Below are positions 51,695-60,990 of a stretch of 64,000 nt of DNA, piece after piece. The notes under the pieces were generated by a model. It was not told the DNA's origin. It made no database searches and was given only the letters and a program-made list of their open reading frames with translations. The position numbers and the translations under genes are program-made. The first letter of the stretch is position 1, and every line of letters starts with the position of its first letter. The stretch comes from Halostella limicola (lineage in GTDB: Archaea > Halobacteriota > Halobacteria > Halobacteriales > Natronoarchaeaceae): assembly GCF_003675875.1 (NCBI RefSeq), contig NZ_ML014752.1:62001-126000 (forward strand), in the 5' to 3' direction.

Positions 51695-53695
51695 TTACTC
51701 CGCCGGCCGCTTCACGTCCGCGAACTCGAACCGGGCCCCGCCGCTCTCGCTCTCCGTCGCCGTCACCGTCCAGCCGTGCGCGCTCGCCACCTCGCGCACC
51801 ACCCACAGCCCCAGCCCGAGGCCGTTCTCCGACGTCGTGAAGTCGGACTCGAAGGCGTGCTCGCGGACGTGCTCCGGCATCCCCCGGCCGTCGTCCGCGA
51901 CGAAGAAGCCAGCCGTCCGCCGGTTCTCCGCCGCGTCGGCCACCGGCGGGTCCAGCGCCTCCGCCGCTGCCGGGTCGCCGACGTCGAGGGGACCGGCCCT
52001 GACGGCGACGTCGTCGCCGCCGTGTTCGATCGCGTTGCGGAAGAGGTTCTCCAGCAGGCGCAGCAGTCGCGACCGGTCCGCGGCCACGCTGCCGAGGTCG
52101 TCGACGGACAGGGTCGCCGCCTCGGTGCTGACGTTCGACCACGCCTCCTCGACCGTCGCCGTCAGGTCGGTCGGGTCGGTCTCGGTGACCGTCTGTCCGT
52201 GTCTGGCGAGCGCGAGCACGTCGCCGATGATGTCCTCCATCCGGTCCAGGGCGTCGTCGACGTTGTCGAGCTGACTCGTGCTGTCCTGCTCCATCGCGAG
52301 GTCGAGGTAACCCTGCGCGACCGACAGCGGGTTCCGCAGGTCGTGGCTGACGATCTCGGCGAACGCCTCCAACCGCTCGTTCTGACGCTGGAGCTCGCGC
52401 TCGCGTTTCTTCCGTTCGGTGATGTCGCGTACGACGCCAACGGTGCCCTGAAGATCCCCGTCATCGTCGGTGAGCAGGGCGATCTGGTTCTCGCAGGGGA
52501 CGACCCGCCCGTCCTTCGTGTGGACGCCCATCTCCATGGCGGCCGTCTCGGCGTCGCCGTCGAGCAGTCCGCGGATCTTCTCGCGCCCCTCCGCGACGTC
52601 CGCCTCGTCCATGACGATCGAGACGTGCTCCCCGAGCAGGCCTTCGCGCGTGTACCCCGTCATCGCGACGAGGCCGTTGTTGACGGTCATGAAGTGGCCG
52701 TCCGCGTCGAGGGCGTACATCCCGTCGCCGACGGTCTCGACGAGGCGCTCGTACCGCCGGAGGACGCGCTCCTGCTGTTCGATCCGTCCCCGGAGCGCCA
52801 TCGAGTGGAGCACGTTCGACACCGTGTCCGCGATCTCCTCTATCGCCGACCGCTCCATCTCGGAGACGCCCTCCGGGTCGTCGGTGTAGACGCCGAGGAC
52901 GCCGTACAGTTCGTCGTCGGCGGCGAGGGGAGCGAGCACGGTCGCGGTGCAGTCGTTGTCGAGGGCGGTCTCCTCCCACGGCACCGACAGCGGGTGGTCG
53001 CCGACGTCCTGCACCACTGTCGTCTCCCGGGTCCGGAGGACCCGCTCTATTAGCGTCTCCGGCGTCGAGGGATCGACGGCGAACGTCTCGGCGATCGACC
53101 AGTCGTCGACCGCCGCGCCCGTCACCCAGGGGACGACCTGGCGCTCCCCCGTGTCGTACTCGCCGATCCAGGCGAACGAGTACCGGCCGCCGAGGGTCAG
53201 CTGGTCGCAGACCGCCCGCTCGACGTCCATGGGCGACGTCGCGTCGACCAGTCCCCGCTTGACGTCCCTGACGACGTCCTCCGGTCGGGTCCCGCCCGGC
53301 GGCGCCGCGTCGGCGGGGTTGCGGGCCATCGAGTTCGCGACCCAGCCGGCGAACGCCTCGTCCGACCCCGGCTGCCCGAGCTCGTCGACGAAGTCGACGA
53401 CCTCCGCGACCGCCGTGCCGCTTCCGTCCGGCGTGTCGTACTCGGTGACGATCAGCAGCGGGAGGTCCGGGTGGCGCTCGCGGATGGCCTGCAGTATCGC
53501 GGGGGCGGCGGACACCGTCGCGTAGTCGCTCACCACGCAGTCGACGTTGCCGTCCTCGACGTAGTCGATGGCGGCGTCGAAGCCGGGGGCGGTGTCGACG
53601 GAGACGGCCGGCGCCGACCACCGAAGGGGCGCAGCGAGCTGTTCCCGTCGCTCCGCGTCGTCACAGACACAGAGGACCCGTTTCGACTCAGTCAT
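51695..53695 (-). CDS. Hybrid-type sensor histidine kinase (receiver-GAF-PAS-HisKA-HATPase)
   Basis: The 666-residue cytoplasmic protein has, in order, a receiver-like domain (Asp57 in CVVSDYAT), a GAF domain (about 150-310, GGRYSFAWIGEYD, then LAPLAADDELYGVLGVY), a PAS domain (about 330-440, ERLVETVGDGMYALDADGHF) with PAC, HisKA with phosphorylatable His451 (IVSHDLRNPLSVAQG), and a HATPase domain (NLFRNAIEHG, DDGRGMP, GLGLGLWVV). The ATG at 53695 is chosen because the receiver begins there. The ligand is unknown. Confidence 0.94.
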   Translation of the reverse strand: MTESKRVLCVCDDAERREQLAAPLRWSAPAVSVDTAPGFDAAIDYVEDGNVDCVVSDYATVSAAPAILQAIRERHPDLPLLIVTEYDTPDGSGTAVAEVVDFVDELGQPGSDEAFAGWVANSMARNPADAAPPGGTRPEDVVRDVKRGLVDATSPMDVERAVCDQLTLGGRYSFAWIGEYDTGERQVVPWVTGAAVDDWSIAETFAVDPSTPETLIERVLRTRETTVVQDVGDHPLSVPWEETALDNDCTATVLAPLAADDELYGVLGVYTDDPEGVSEMERSAIEEIADTVSNVLHSMALRGRIEQQERVLRRYERLVETVGDGMYALDADGHFMTVNNGLVAMTGYTREGLLGEHVSIVMDEADVAEGREKIRGLLDGDAETAAMEMGVHTKDGRVVPCENQIALLTDDDGDLQGTVGVVRDITERKKRERELQRQNERLEAFAEIVSHDLRNPLSVAQGYLDLAMEQDSTSQLDNVDDALDRMEDIIGDVLALARHGQTVTETDPTDLTATVEEAWSNVSTEAATLSVDDLGSVAADRSRLLRLLENLFRNAIEHGGDDVAVRAGPLDVGDPAAAEALDPPVADAAENRRTAGFFVADDGRGMPEHVREHAFESDFTTSENGLGLGLWVVREVASAHGWTVTATESESGGARFEFADVKRPAE

Positions 53696-53862
53696 TAGTG
53701 TTCGCTGGTCTCGTACCGACGTCGCCCGGAACGCGCGGACGGCGTCGGGCGCTTTCCTACCTTTAGCCAACACGCCGTTATAACGTTTGTTGTCACCTTT
53801 TCGGCGGCAGCGACGGCCGAGACGGGCGCCGCCTCAGCGGACTCCTGAGGGTCCGAGCCGCC

Positions 53863-53870
53863 AAGTATAT
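53863..53870 (+). promoter_or_regulatory. TATA box for the membrane histidine kinase gene
   Basis: AAGTATAT lies about 45 bases before the ATG at 53914, which puts the transcription start at about 53893, where the palindrome begins. Confidence 0.5.
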
Positions 53871-53891
53871 TCGTGCACGCCTCCAGAGATG

Positions 53892-53910
53892 AGATAGTTC
53901 GGAACTATCT
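53892..53910 (+). promoter_or_regulatory. Palindromic operator candidate before the membrane histidine kinase
   Basis: AGATAGTT and AACTATCT form perfect 8-bp arms around CGG, ending three bases before the ATG and overlapping the predicted transcription start. The symmetry and spacing fit binding of a dimeric winged-helix repressor. Confidence 0.5.
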
Positions 53911-53913
53911 GCG

Positions 53914-55518
53914 ATGCGTTTGAGAACCAAGCTCCTCGTTCTTTTCCTCCTCCTCGCGCTGACGACGGGGAGCGTGGTGTTTCTTGAGTTCCAGTCCCAC
54001 CAGCGGCTACTGATCGAGAACGCCGAGACGGACGCCGAGAAGCAGGCCGAGTCGACCGCGGTCCAGCTCGACGACAGGCTCGTCACGAGCCAGCAGACGC
54101 TCTCCGTCGCCGCGTCGCATCCCGACGTGGCGAAACACGGCTCCGACACGCAGTCCCGATATCTCGACTCGCTGCTGGAGCGGACGGCGTTCGACGGCGC
54201 GTCCGTCGTCGCGGGGAACGGGACGCTCGTCGCGATCGGCGGCGTCGACGAGTCGACGCGGCGGGACGTGCTCGGCAGCGACCTGAGCGACCGTCGGTAC
54301 GTCCGGCGTGCATTGGCCGGCGAGACGCACGTCAGCGAGCCGATAGACGCCGAGACCGACAACGCGGTCGTCGTCGTGAGCGTGCCGGTCCGCGAGAACG
54401 GGTCGGTCGTCGGGTCGCTCAACGCCGCGATTCACCTGTCGAACGCCTCCTTTTTCTCCTCCATCGCGGGGCGGACCGACGAGACCCAGTCCATCGCCGT
54501 CGCGGCGGGCGAGCGGACGCTGTACGACTCCGGCGGCGACTTCGACGACCCGGTTACCGGGACCGCTCGGATGGATGCGACCGGGTGGACCGTGACGGTC
54601 TCGCAGGACCGGGCCGCGGTCGCCGAGGGCGTTCGGAGTCTGGTGGTGCAACAGCTCGCCCCCATCGTCGTCGCGTTCGCGACGCTGTTCGGCGTCGTCG
54701 CCTGGGTCTACCGCAAGGACATCAAGCAGGCCGAGAAGCTGCTGAACGGCGTCACCGCGCTGGAGCGACGGCAGTACGACACCGAACTCGTCCTCTCGGG
54801 GAGCAGCGAGTGGGGCGAGCTGGAGGCCGCCTTCTCGCGGCTCGCCGCGACCCTCGCCGAGCGCGAGACGATGCTGCTCGTCCTGAACCGGCTGCTCCGG
54901 CACAACCTCCGCAACTCGCTGAACGTCATCCAGGGGCGGGCGGGGCTGCTGAAGGACGCGACCGACGACGCCACGCGGCGGCACAACGCCGAGGTGATCC
55001 GAGAGACCAGCCAGGAGCTGATCGCCCTGAGCGAGAAGGCGCGGACGACGGAGCAACTGCTCGTCCCGCCCTCGGAGGTCGATACCTCGCCGGTCGACCT
55101 CGCGGCGGTGGTGCGACGCGCCGTCGGCGAGTTCCGCGACGCCCATCCCACCGTCGCGTTCCACCTGACCGCGCCCGACTCGGCGTCGGTGCGGGCGGGC
55201 CACGAGGTGGAGATCGCCGTCGAGGAACTACTCGACAACGCGGTGAGCCACGCGGGCCGCGACCCGCGGATCGACGTCACCGTAAAGCGGCGCGGTGACG
55301 CGACGGAACTGCGCGTCACCGACGACGGCCCGGGGATCCCCGCCGACGAGCGCGAGGTGCTGCTCGGCGAGCGCGAGATATCCCAGCTCCACCACAGCGG
55401 CGGCCTCGGGCTGTGGCTCGTCGGGTGGATCGCGAACCGCTACGACGGGGAGTTCGACATCGAGAGCGACGGCGGGACGACCGTCGCGCTCCGGTTCGCG
55501 ACCGCCGACGGCGCCTGA
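53914..55518 (+). CDS. Membrane sensor histidine kinase with extracellular domain
   Basis: The 534-residue protein has a signal-anchor helix (KLLVLFLLLALTTGSVVFLEF), an extracellular region of about 215 residues that resembles a Cache-type fold (RRYVRRALAGETHVSEPIDAETDNAVVVVSVPV), a second membrane helix near 247-267, a linker, HisKA with His330 (LLRHNLRNSLNVIQG) and a HATPase domain (ELLDNAVSHAG, DDGPGIP, GGLGLWLVGW). It would sense an external ligand and phosphorylate a response regulator, perhaps the nearby HalX protein. Confidence 0.93.
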   Translation: MRLRTKLLVLFLLLALTTGSVVFLEFQSHQRLLIENAETDAEKQAESTAVQLDDRLVTSQQTLSVAASHPDVAKHGSDTQSRYLDSLLERTAFDGASVVAGNGTLVAIGGVDESTRRDVLGSDLSDRRYVRRALAGETHVSEPIDAETDNAVVVVSVPVRENGSVVGSLNAAIHLSNASFFSSIAGRTDETQSIAVAAGERTLYDSGGDFDDPVTGTARMDATGWTVTVSQDRAAVAEGVRSLVVQQLAPIVVAFATLFGVVAWVYRKDIKQAEKLLNGVTALERRQYDTELVLSGSSEWGELEAAFSRLAATLAERETMLLVLNRLLRHNLRNSLNVIQGRAGLLKDATDDATRRHNAEVIRETSQELIALSEKARTTEQLLVPPSEVDTSPVDLAAVVRRAVGEFRDAHPTVAFHLTAPDSASVRAGHEVEIAVEELLDNAVSHAGRDPRIDVTVKRRGDATELRVTDDGPGIPADEREVLLGEREISQLHHSGGLGLWLVGWIANRYDGEFDIESDGGTTVALRFATADGA

Positions 55519-55525
55519 TCCGGCC

Positions 55526-56674
55526 TCAGGACTGGTTGTAGATGAGGTTCCGCTGGATCTCGTTGGCCCCCTCGTAGATGACGGGGATGCGTACGTCGCG
55601 GTAGACGCGGGCGATCCGGCGGTCGGTGAGGATCGAGCGGCCGCCGTGGAACTGCATCCCCCGCTCGGCGCAGTCGACGGCGGTCTCGGTCGCCTTCGTC
55701 TTCGCCATGGCGGCCCAGAGGCCGGCGTTCCCGCCGCTCTCGACCTTCTCCGCGGCGCGGTAGGCGAGCGACCGGGCGGCCTCGTACTCCATGCGCATGT
55801 CCGCGAGGCCGTGCTGGACCGCCTGGAAGTCGCTGACGTCACGCCCGAACGCCTGCCGTCCGTGGGTGAACTCCCAGGCCTCCTCGATGGCCGCCGCGGC
55901 GAGGCCGAGGCCGTGACCCGAGACGACGACGCGGCCGTGGTTGAAGAACTCGGCGAGCATGTAGAAGCCGGCGTCCTCGTGGCCGATCAGGTTCTCCTCG
56001 GGGATCCGGCAGTCGTCGAAGACGATGTGGCCCTGCTTCGAGGCGCGCATCCCCATCTTCTCGGGGATGTGCTCGGCGTCGTAGCCGTCCGCGTCGGTGG
56101 GGACGATGAAAAGCGAGTGGTTGCCGTAGCGGTTGTCCTCGTCGTCGCCCGTCCGGGCGTACACCGTAAGCCAGTCGCCCTCGACGGCGTTGCCGACCCA
56201 GTACTTCTCGCCGTTGAGGACGTACTCGTCGCCGTCTTTCTCCGCGCGGGTCTGCATCCCGGCGAGGTCGCTGCCGGTCTCCGGTTCGGAGACGGCGAGG
56301 CCGGTTATCTGCTCGCACTCCGCGACGGGGCGGAGGTACTCCTCTTTCTGCTCCTCGGTCCCGTACTCCTCGATGATGGAGGCGCCGAAGCTCGCGAGCT
56401 GGAGCGTCAGCGCGATGCCGGCGTCGGCGCGGAAGAACTCCTCCGCGATGCCGAGCACCTCGACGAGCGAGAGGCCGCGGCCGCCGTACTCCTCGCCGAT
56501 GTCCTGCGCGACGAGTCCCGCCTCCTGGCCCGCTTCGAGGATCTCCCAGGGGTACTCGCCGGCGCTGAAGTACTCCTCGGCGTTGGGTGCGATGTGCTCC
56601 TCGGCGAACTCGCGGGCGTCTCGTTTCACGTCCCGCGCGTGCTCGGGGACGATACTCTCGTCAAGTAGTTCCAT
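55526..56674 (-). CDS. Acyl-CoA dehydrogenase
   Basis: The 382-residue protein has the family blocks QLASFGASIIEEYGTEEQKEEYL, GLAVSEPETGSDLAG, YWVGNAVEGDWLTVYA, and C-terminal FHGGRSILTDRRIARVYRDVRIPVIYEGANEIQ, with Glu in YEGANE as probable base. It differs clearly from the copy at 42890, so the two probably prefer different acyl chains. Its promoter region faces the small acidic gene at 56853. Confidence 0.93.
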   Translation of the reverse strand: MELLDESIVPEHARDVKRDAREFAEEHIAPNAEEYFSAGEYPWEILEAGQEAGLVAQDIGEEYGGRGLSLVEVLGIAEEFFRADAGIALTLQLASFGASIIEEYGTEEQKEEYLRPVAECEQITGLAVSEPETGSDLAGMQTRAEKDGDEYVLNGEKYWVGNAVEGDWLTVYARTGDDEDNRYGNHSLFIVPTDADGYDAEHIPEKMGMRASKQGHIVFDDCRIPEENLIGHEDAGFYMLAEFFNHGRVVVSGHGLGLAAAAIEEAWEFTHGRQAFGRDVSDFQAVQHGLADMRMEYEAARSLAYRAAEKVESGGNAGLWAAMAKTKATETAVDCAERGMQFHGGRSILTDRRIARVYRDVRIPVIYEGANEIQRNLIYNQS

Positions 56675-56852
56675 GGACGATACAGGGAGCGATCGGTCAT
56701 ATAGCCCATGGAACGCACGACACGGCGCGAAGAATTTACCTGCCGTTGGGAGTTGGCGCCGTTCCCGCTCCGTCGCGGCCGTGCGATGCGAACGCGTCCC
56801 GAACGTATCCCGAGTCGTGATACTTTACTTGCTACCGGCTCCCCGTCGGGGT

Positions 56853-57023
56853 ATGGGCTTCGGTAGCTACGACGAATCCGAACAGCAGGACCAGAACGTG
56901 GACGACGAGGACGACGGCGAGGGCATCAACGTCCACGAACACGAACACGAGGGCGAGGTCTCCACGGAGGGCGCCGACAGCGACGCGCTGCTCGACCAGC
57001 TGCAGGACATCAAAGAGGACTGA
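56853..57023 (+). CDS. Small acidic His-rich haloarchaeal protein (DUF5786-like)
   Basis: The 56-residue protein starts MGFGSYDESEQQDQ and contains a His/Glu run (VHEHEHEGEV) that could bind metal, ending in a short helix (DALLDQLQDIKED). It resembles a small conserved haloarchaeal family I recall as DUF5786 (number from memory). TACTTTACTT about 25-32 bases upstream is a likely promoter. The function is unknown. Confidence 0.85.
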   Translation: MGFGSYDESEQQDQNVDDEDDGEGINVHEHEHEGEVSTEGADSDALLDQLQDIKED

Positions 57024-57088
57024 GACACGTCGTTTTCTCGCTGTTTCGTTTCGTAACGAATATCACGGTTTTGGCTGAACGAGGGGGT

Positions 57089-58180
57089 ATGGATCCCCGA
57101 GTCCGCGAACACGCGGAAGTGATCGTCGACCAGTGCACCGACGTCGAGGCCGGCGACGAGGTCGTCATCTCGGCGCCCGCGGTCGCCGAGGACCTGGTCG
57201 TCGCCCTCTACGAGCTGGTCGGCGAACGCGGCGGCATCCCCCGCACGACCGGCGCACCGAAACGCGCGCACCGTGCGTACATGCGGGCCGCCGACGAGGA
57301 CCAGTTCGAGCTCTCCGAGGTCGGCATGGCGATGGCGGAGGCGGCGGACGTGGCCATCCACGTCCGGGCGTCGTCGAACGCGTTCGAGACGAGCGACGTG
57401 GACCCCGAGAAGACTGCCGCCCACCGAAAGGCGAACCGGCCGGTCAGCGAAGAGATGATGGACAGCCGCTGGTGTCTCACGAAGTATCCGGCCCCGGCGA
57501 GCGCCCAGAAGGCCGAGATGAGCACCGAGGCGTACGAGGAGTTCGTCTGGAGCGCCGTCAACAAGGACTGGGAGGCCCAGCGCGAGTTCCAGGAGCAGCT
57601 GGTCGAGATCCTCGACCCCGCGAGCGAGGTCCGGATCGTCAGCGGCGACGGGACCGACCTGACGATGAGCGTCGACGGGATGAACGCCGAGAACGACTGG
57701 GGCGACGTGAACATGCCCGCGGGCGAGGTGTTCACTGCGCCGGTGCCGGACTCCGTCGAGGGAGCTGTCCACTTCGACATGCCGCTCATCGCACAGGGAC
57801 GCGAGGTCCTCGACGTCCGCCTCACCTTCGAGGACGGCGAGGTCGTCGACCACAGCGCCAGCAAGAACGAGGAGGTGCTCACGTCGCTGCTGAACACGGA
57901 CGAGGGGGCGCGTCGGCTGGGCGAGCTCGGCATCGGGATGAACCGCGACATCGACCGGTTCACCTACGACATGCTGTTCGACGAGAAGATGGGCGACACC
58001 GTCCACATGGCCATCGGCCGCGCCTACGAGGAGAACGTCGGCGAGGACCGCGAGCACAACCAGAGCGCCGTCCACGAGGACATGATCGTCGACATGAGCG
58101 AGGACTCCTACATCGAGGTCGACGGCGAAGTGATCCAGCGGAACGGGACGTTCGTCTTCGAGGACGGGTTCGAAGCGTAA
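57089..58180 (+). CDS. M29-family aminopeptidase (AmpS/PepS-like)
   Basis: The 363-residue protein matches the M29 thermophilic metallo-aminopeptidases: an N-terminal alpha-beta domain (VISAPAVAEDLVVALYELV) and the metal-binding segments NMPAGEVFTAPVPDSVEGAVHFD (Glu), AYEENVG and HEDMIVDM near the end. These enzymes remove N-terminal residues in the cytoplasm using two metal ions. ATG 57089 is chosen over an upstream TTG because the conserved N-terminus begins at MDPRVREHAEV. Confidence 0.93.
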   Translation: MDPRVREHAEVIVDQCTDVEAGDEVVISAPAVAEDLVVALYELVGERGGIPRTTGAPKRAHRAYMRAADEDQFELSEVGMAMAEAADVAIHVRASSNAFETSDVDPEKTAAHRKANRPVSEEMMDSRWCLTKYPAPASAQKAEMSTEAYEEFVWSAVNKDWEAQREFQEQLVEILDPASEVRIVSGDGTDLTMSVDGMNAENDWGDVNMPAGEVFTAPVPDSVEGAVHFDMPLIAQGREVLDVRLTFEDGEVVDHSASKNEEVLTSLLNTDEGARRLGELGIGMNRDIDRFTYDMLFDEKMGDTVHMAIGRAYEENVGEDREHNQSAVHEDMIVDMSEDSYIEVDGEVIQRNGTFVFEDGFEA

Positions 58181-58201
58181 GCCAAGCGCCGGTTTGGTGG
58201 T

Positions 58202-58867
58202 TCACTGCACCCGATAGCTCACCGCGATCCCCTCGCCGAGCGGGAGGACGACCGTCTCGAAGTCCGGGTCGTCGCGGACCGTTTCGAGGTACTCCGCGAT
58301 CCCCAGCGTCTGCTCGTTCGCGTCGCCGGGGTCGTCGCCCTCCAGGATCGCCAGCAGCTTCTCGAACTCGATGACCCCGGCTATCATCGCGTTGTCGGCG
58401 ACGACGACGCCGCCCGGCGGCACCTTCTCGCGGACGGCGTCGAACGCCTCTCGGTAGCGGTGCTTCTGGTGGTCGATCAGCACCACGTCGAACGGGCCGT
58501 CGTAGCGCTCGACGGCGTCGAGGGCGTCGCCGCTCTCGTACCGCGCGAGGTCGTCGTAGCCGCCGCGGGCCATGTACTCGCGGGCCAGCTCCAGTTCGTC
58601 CTCGTCGTGCTCGGTGAGGACGATCTCGCCGTCCCCGGGGAGCGCCTCGGCGAACCAGTACGCCGAGTAGCCGTACCCCGAGCCGAACTCGAAGACGCGC
58701 TCGGCGTCGACCATCCGCGCGGCGATCCGCAGCGTCGCGCCGACCTCGTGACCGACGGTCGGGAAGCCCGTCTCGTCGGCGTACTCGGCCATCTCCTTCA
58801 GCACCTCGTCGGGGGCGGGCGCGACGGCGCGGACGAAGCGAACCGTCTCGTCGGGAACGATCTCCAT
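58202..58867 (-). CDS. SAM-dependent O-methyltransferase (COMT-like)
   Basis: The 221-residue protein has the class I layout of the catechol-type O-methyltransferases: HEVGATLRIAARMVDAERVFEFGSGYG (SAM motif), VLTEHDEDELELAREYM, VLIDHQKHRYREAFDAV with Asp as the metal-site residue, and GGVVVADNAMIAGVI. It needs a divalent metal in the known family. The start is taken as ATG 58867 (MEIVPDE); an earlier GTG is possible. The substrate is unknown. Confidence 0.92.
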   Translation of the reverse strand: MEIVPDETVRFVRAVAPAPDEVLKEMAEYADETGFPTVGHEVGATLRIAARMVDAERVFEFGSGYGYSAYWFAEALPGDGEIVLTEHDEDELELAREYMARGGYDDLARYESGDALDAVERYDGPFDVVLIDHQKHRYREAFDAVREKVPPGGVVVADNAMIAGVIEFEKLLAILEGDDPGDANEQTLGIAEYLETVRDDPDFETVVLPLGEGIAVSYRVQ

Positions 58868-58935
58868 GTGCGTCCGTGCCACTGACGGCACCGTAACGGT
58901 TTGGTTCGCGGAGCGGGAGCGCCCGCGACGGTCCG

Positions 58936-59256
58936 TCAGGGCCAGTTCGCGGGCAACTCGTCCCGGTGATCGTCGAAGAGACTGAGGACCGGTCGGATGC
59001 GGTCGAAACGGGGGCCTCTGGACACTCGCTCGCTCTCGCGGTCCCAGTCGACGTACCCTTCGTGAGTCAGCAACGGCAGGTGGTTGTGGAACAGTTCGAC
59101 CCGCAGGGTTTCGAGGTCTTTCTCCCCCGCGTGCACGTCTTCCGGGACGTCCAGACCGTCGATTGCCGCCTCCTCGTCGAGCAGCGAGACCAGCAGCCGC
59201 CGACGCGGCCGGTCTCTGAGCGCGGAGAAGATGTCGTTCCAGTCAGGGTCGGACAC
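58936..59256 (-). CDS. Winged-helix regulator (DUF7344-like)
   Basis: The 106-residue protein has an N-terminal DPDWNDIFSALRDRPRRRLLVSLLDEEAA, a helical recognition segment and FHNHLPLLTHEGYVDWDRESERVSRGPRFDRI, typical of the haloarchaeal winged-helix regulators. GTG at 59256 is chosen because the family begins near there; no ATG is available in the right place. The target is unknown. It lies between two convergent or divergent unrelated genes. Confidence 0.78.
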   Translation of the reverse strand: MSDPDWNDIFSALRDRPRRRLLVSLLDEEAAIDGLDVPEDVHAGEKDLETLRVELFHNHLPLLTHEGYVDWDRESERVSRGPRFDRIRPVLSLFDDHRDELPANWP

Positions 59257-59356
59257 GGTCGTCGAAGTGTTAGTGCTGCAACAACAAACCCCTTTTGCCG
59301 GTCCGTGAAGGTTGCCCACACCCTCCGCGACCGCCGGACCGGTCGGCGGCCGGGCC

Positions 59357-60310
59357 TCAGCGGTTGCGGCTCACCGGGAACGCCACGCGGTCGGGGCGGT
59401 CGTTGAACCGCTCCAGTATCCGCTCGTACAGGGCGTTCTTCGTGCGCTGACCGCGCTTCGGGTGGACGAGGTAGCGCAGGCGGAGCTCTACCCACGACTC
59501 CTGCTGGACGACGTTGACGCTCGGCCGGTCGTTCACCTCGAGTTCGACCGGCGTCTCCGAGAGCACCTCCCGGTAGCGCGCGACGTTGCGGCGCATCTCC
59601 TCGCCGAGGTGATCGTCCGCGACGGCGATCATCTCGCTCCGGGCGAACTCCAGGTCGGTCTCGTAGGCAACCTGCACCGACACCTCGTTCCAGACGTAGG
59701 GGAACTCCTCCCAGGAGTAGTTGAACACCTCCGAGGAGAGTACGACGCTGTTGGGGACGGTGACGATCCGTCCCGACGGCTGGTTCGAGGTGACGAGGTC
59801 CCCGTTTATCTCCCACAGCGTCGTGACCAGGAAGTCGACGTCGATGACGTCGCCCTTCGCCTCCTCGATCCGGACGCGGTCGCCGACCTGGTACGGGCGC
59901 TTGACGAGGATGTACACCCACCCGAGCAGGGAGAACAGCGGCTGCTGGAGCGCGAACGTGACGGCGAAGCCGACGACGCCCAAGGAGAAGAGGACGCCCA
60001 CCCACTGCTCGGTGAGCGCGCCGAACACGCCGACCAGCGCCGCCGCGCCGAACGCCAGCCGGAGCACGTTCCGGACGTCGTGCAGGCGGCGCTTGCTCTT
60101 CGAGCGGCGTTCGAGCGCCCCGAAGACGAGGAGGTAGAGGCCGTACGCGCCGAACGCCACCGCGGCCGCCGTCAGCAGTTTCGCGGCGAGCACGTCCGCG
60201 GCGAGCGTCCCGACCGTCGGCCACTCCGTCGGGAGAGACCGCACGAGCGCGACGCCGAGGGCGCAGGCGAGACCGGCGAGGATCGACAGACTTCCGAGGC
60301 GACGAGTCAC
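59357..60310 (-). CDS. Small-conductance mechanosensitive channel (MscS family)
   Basis: The 317-residue protein has three to four membrane helices (near 6-24, 32-60, 85-118) and the MscS pore helix region (VGFAVTFALQQPLFSLLGWVYILVKRPY), then the beta domain (VGDRVRIEEAKGDVIDVDFLVTTLWEINGDLVTSNQP) and VTVPNSVVLSSEVFNYS. It opens on membrane tension to release solutes during osmotic down-shock, relevant for a halophile. Confidence 0.94.
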   Translation of the reverse strand: MTRRLGSLSILAGLACALGVALVRSLPTEWPTVGTLAADVLAAKLLTAAAVAFGAYGLYLLVFGALERRSKSKRRLHDVRNVLRLAFGAAALVGVFGALTEQWVGVLFSLGVVGFAVTFALQQPLFSLLGWVYILVKRPYQVGDRVRIEEAKGDVIDVDFLVTTLWEINGDLVTSNQPSGRIVTVPNSVVLSSEVFNYSWEEFPYVWNEVSVQVAYETDLEFARSEMIAVADDHLGEEMRRNVARYREVLSETPVELEVNDRPSVNVVQQESWVELRLRYLVHPKRGQRTKNALYERILERFNDRPDRVAFPVSRNR

Positions 60311-60447
60311 TGTCGAACGGTTACGCGGGCGTCACTAAACCGTTCCGACGCCGTCCCGCGGCGCGCGGTCGGCCGTCGTCCGCGTACGGGCCGGGATCCG
60401 CGACCGGCAGACGAATAGGGCCCCAGCCCGTAGGGAGGTCAAGTACG

Positions 60448-60990
60448 ATGTCCACAGCGAAAGCGACGTTCGGCGGCGGTTGCTTCTGGTGCACCGAGGC
60501 GGCGTTCAAGCAACTCGACGGCGTCGAGTCCGTCACCTCGGGGTACGCCGGCGGGCACGTCGAGGACCCCACCTACCGGGAGGTCTGTTCCGGCGACACC
60601 GGCCACGCCGAGGTCGTGCAGGTCGAGTACGACACCGACGAACTGAGCTACCCCGACCTGCTGAAGGTGTTTTTCACCGTCCACGACCCGACCCAGCTGA
60701 ACAAGCAGGGGCCCGACGTGGGGACGCAGTACCGCTCCATCGTCCTCTACCACGACGACGAGCAGCGCGAGCAGGTCGAACGCTTCCTCGTCGAACTGAC
60801 GGAGGAGGGCGCGTACGACGACGAGATCGTGACCGAGGTCGAACCCCTCGAAGAGTTCTACGAGGCGGAGGAGAAGCATCAGGACTACTACGAGAAGAAC
60901 CCCGACGACCGCTACTGCAGTTTCTACGCCGAGCCCAAGGTGCAGAAGGTCCGCGAGAAGTTCGGCGATCAGGCGGCCGCCGAGCAGTGA
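60448..60990 (+). CDS. msrA: Peptide methionine sulfoxide reductase A
   Basis: The 180-residue protein has the MsrA site GGGCFWCTEAAF (Cys12), GYAGGHVEDPTYREVCSGDTGHAEVVQVEYD and HQDYYEKNPDD, all standard. It reduces methionine-S-sulfoxide in proteins to repair oxidative damage. Its stop overlaps the start of a second MsrA homologue (GTGA), so the two are translated together. Confidence 0.96.
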   Translation: MSTAKATFGGGCFWCTEAAFKQLDGVESVTSGYAGGHVEDPTYREVCSGDTGHAEVVQVEYDTDELSYPDLLKVFFTVHDPTQLNKQGPDVGTQYRSIVLYHDDEQREQVERFLVELTEEGAYDDEIVTEVEPLEEFYEAEEKHQDYYEKNPDDRYCSFYAEPKVQKVREKFGDQAAAEQ

